From contig OY998184.1 in assembly GCA_963921935.1 (NCBI GenBank), forward strand, positions 33,613,256 to 33,677,255: DNA of 64,000 nt, read 5' to 3'. How positions within the stretch are numbered: the first letter of the stretch is position 1; the number at the start of each line of letters is the position of its first letter. The stretch is from Galeruca laticollis (lineage: Eukaryota; Arthropoda; Insecta; Coleoptera; Chrysomelidae). This document shows positions 62,893 to 64,000 of the stretch, one piece after another. The notes under the pieces are model-generated. The model saw only the letters and a program-made list of their open reading frames with translations. It made no database searches and had not been told where the DNA came from. Made by a program: the position numbers and the translations under genes.

Positions 62893-64000
62893 GTTCAGGG
62901 GAAGCAACCAGTCCAAACACCACCGCTGTATAGTGTGTAGGTCAATATTGTTGTGTCATCGGCTTAAAAATAAACAAAGTTTGAGACCAATATTTGAAGA
63001 TCACTTGCGTAAATAACAAACAGCAATGGGCCAAGGACGGAATCCTGTGGAACACTACTAGAAACTGGCCTGTCATTGGAGAACTCTCGGCCAACTCTGA
63101 CTTTAAAAATCCTGTCCGATAAAAAATTGGAGATATATAAATTCAGGCTACCCCGTATGCCATAGTGATCTAATTTATATAAAAGTCTTCTTTTTGGGAC
63201 TTCCTCGAGGGCCTTGGAGAAGTCCAAATAAATGACGTCAATCGGATCTCTGTTGTCTAAAGCTTTTGTCCAGTCAATAACACAGTGAAGAAGATTGGAC
63301 ATGGTAGAGCGACCTCGAACAAAACCATGTTGGTGAAGAGGTATAATATTTTGTTGAAGGAGGAACTTAGATCTCTGTTGTCTAAAGATTTTGTCCAGTC
63401 ATTAACACTTTGAAGAAGATTGGACATGGTAGAGCGACCTCGAACAAAACCATGTTGGTGAAGAGGTATGACATTTTGTTGAAGGAGTAACTCAGACATG
63501 GCCTCACTAATAATAGATTCCATAATTTTACAAACAATGGGTACCAGGCTCACTGGTCGGCAGTTGCTTGGAACCAGTTTATTGCCCTTCTTGAATATAG
63601 GAGTAACTGACGCCGATTTCCAGATTGGTGGTATAGAACATTGCGTGAAAGAGGCATTCATTATGATTGAAAGTGGATAGGAGATTGAGTCTGCACATTT
63701 TTCAAGAAACATTGCTTGCAAACCATCAAGACCAGGAGAAGTGTTCGTCTTGGTATTTATTATTTTTTCTTTAATTTGCTGGGGTGAAAATTCAATATTA
63801 CTAAGGGATTCTAAGACACGAGCACCAAATATTGGAGGCAAAGTGTCATCAATTGGTTCAGAAGTAAGAGCCTCAGAAAAACTAATGGACAACATTTCGG
63901 AAGTTTCATAATTAGACGAACATAATACTCCATCACTTTTCCTAAGTAAGGGGACACCAACTTTAGACGAAAGACAGGAACGCATGTGCTTAAAAAACTT
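62893..64000 (-). pseudogene. RT of the CR1/L2-like element, with duplication and broken active site
   Basis: Open frame 63985-63257: S-P-G-L-D-G-L, P-P-I-W-K-S-A-S-V-T-P-I-F-K-K-G, C-R-P-V-S-L-V-P and H-Q-H-G-F-V-R-G-R-S-T. The 125-bp tandem copy then shifts the frame. 63302-62964 continues with V-I-Y-L-D-F-S-K-A and P-Q-D-S-V-L-G-P-L-L-F. The Y-A-D-D box is stop-A-D-D at about 62956-62967. Confidence 0.8.
63245..63494 (-). repeat. 125-bp tandem duplication inside the RT
   Basis: GATCTCTGTTGTCTAAAG begins at 63245 and at 63370; the two 125-bp units are nearly the same to 63494. Since 125 is not a multiple of three it shifts the reading frame. Confidence 0.85.

Larger units (their letters stand above)
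61812..64000 (-). mobile_element. CR1/L2-like non-LTR element, continues beyond the window
   Basis: Minus strand: RT N-terminal part from the window edge (63985) to about 63495, a 125-bp duplication, then palm and catalytic box to about 62935. A 199-bp retroposon interrupts it, then thumb and C-terminus follow to the stop at about 62025, then 3' UTR and an (AAT)n tail. CR1/L2/Rex-type RT by motif. Confidence 0.8.

Overview
This window is AT-rich animal nuclear DNA, most likely from an insect. The evidence is the mix of transposon families: errantivirus-like and other Ty3/gypsy elements with env genes, R1-type and CR1/Jockey-type non-LTR elements, Penelope-like elements, Crypton, piggyBac and hAT relatives, and arthropod-restricted repeat domains. 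The order cannot be fixed from sequence alone. I found no convincing host gene, rRNA, CRISPR array or bacterial feature. Almost every coding stretch is a piece of a mobile element, most of them decayed, and much of the interest lies in how they are nested.

Layout. 1-3.4 kb: a 141-bp tandem repeat, a piggyBac transposase C-terminus (+), a Crypton tyrosine-recombinase C-terminus (-) and the 5' end of a gypsy element (+). 3.4-9.4 kb: element A, a decayed errantivirus-like element (-) with gag, protease, RT, RNase H, integrase and a truncated baculovirus-F-like env. 9.6-10.8 kb: an intron-bearing Crypton remnant holding a tRNA-like sequence, a 140-bp foldback hairpin and a gypsy integrase scrap.

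10.8-29.9 kb is one nest of insertions. Non-LTR element X (RT, RNase H, zinc knuckle) is interrupted by non-LTR element R (endonuclease, RT, RNase H, zinc knuckle). R is interrupted by element B, a 14-kb gypsy-like element with 2-kb LTRs, a four-knuckle gag, pol and an env whose best match by eye is a chuvirus-type glycoprotein. B itself carries a 170-bp RTE-type tail. 29.9-35.7 kb: a nearly complete R1-clade element (-).

37.5-45.6 kb: a CR1/Jockey-like element (+) split by element C (38.4-43.5 kb, mdg1/412-like gypsy) and by a 1.1-kb insertion of unknown type. Element C is the most unusual object here. Its gag runs in frame into a LINE-1 ORF1p-like coiled coil/RRM/C-terminal module, and protease, RT and most of RNase H are missing, while integrase is nearly intact. 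Its leader repeats the LTR-end/primer-binding-site motif several times and carries a small predicted myristoylated membrane-protein ORF.

46-52 kb: a Crypton N-terminus, a MADF/BESS-like scrap, a hAT (ZBED5/SCAND3-like) transposase and a DUF4817 fragment. 52.1-57.6 kb: a large imperfect palindrome built of two head-to-head Penelope-like elements with hammerhead-like motifs near their 3' ends, plus inverted flanks; the left arm also holds a smaller inverted-repeat insertion. 57.7-61.8 kb: a CR1-like C-terminus (-) and gypsy element D (+), interrupted by a 1118-bp solo LTR with a perfect 5-bp duplication and by a MITE. 61.8-64 kb: a CR1/L2-like element (-) with an (AAT)n tail, a 199-bp hammerhead-bearing retroposon with a 10-bp target duplication, and a 125-bp internal tandem duplication; it continues past the window edge.

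All reading was by eye. Element borders are exact only where a target-site duplication is cited, and family names are recognition from motifs, not database results.
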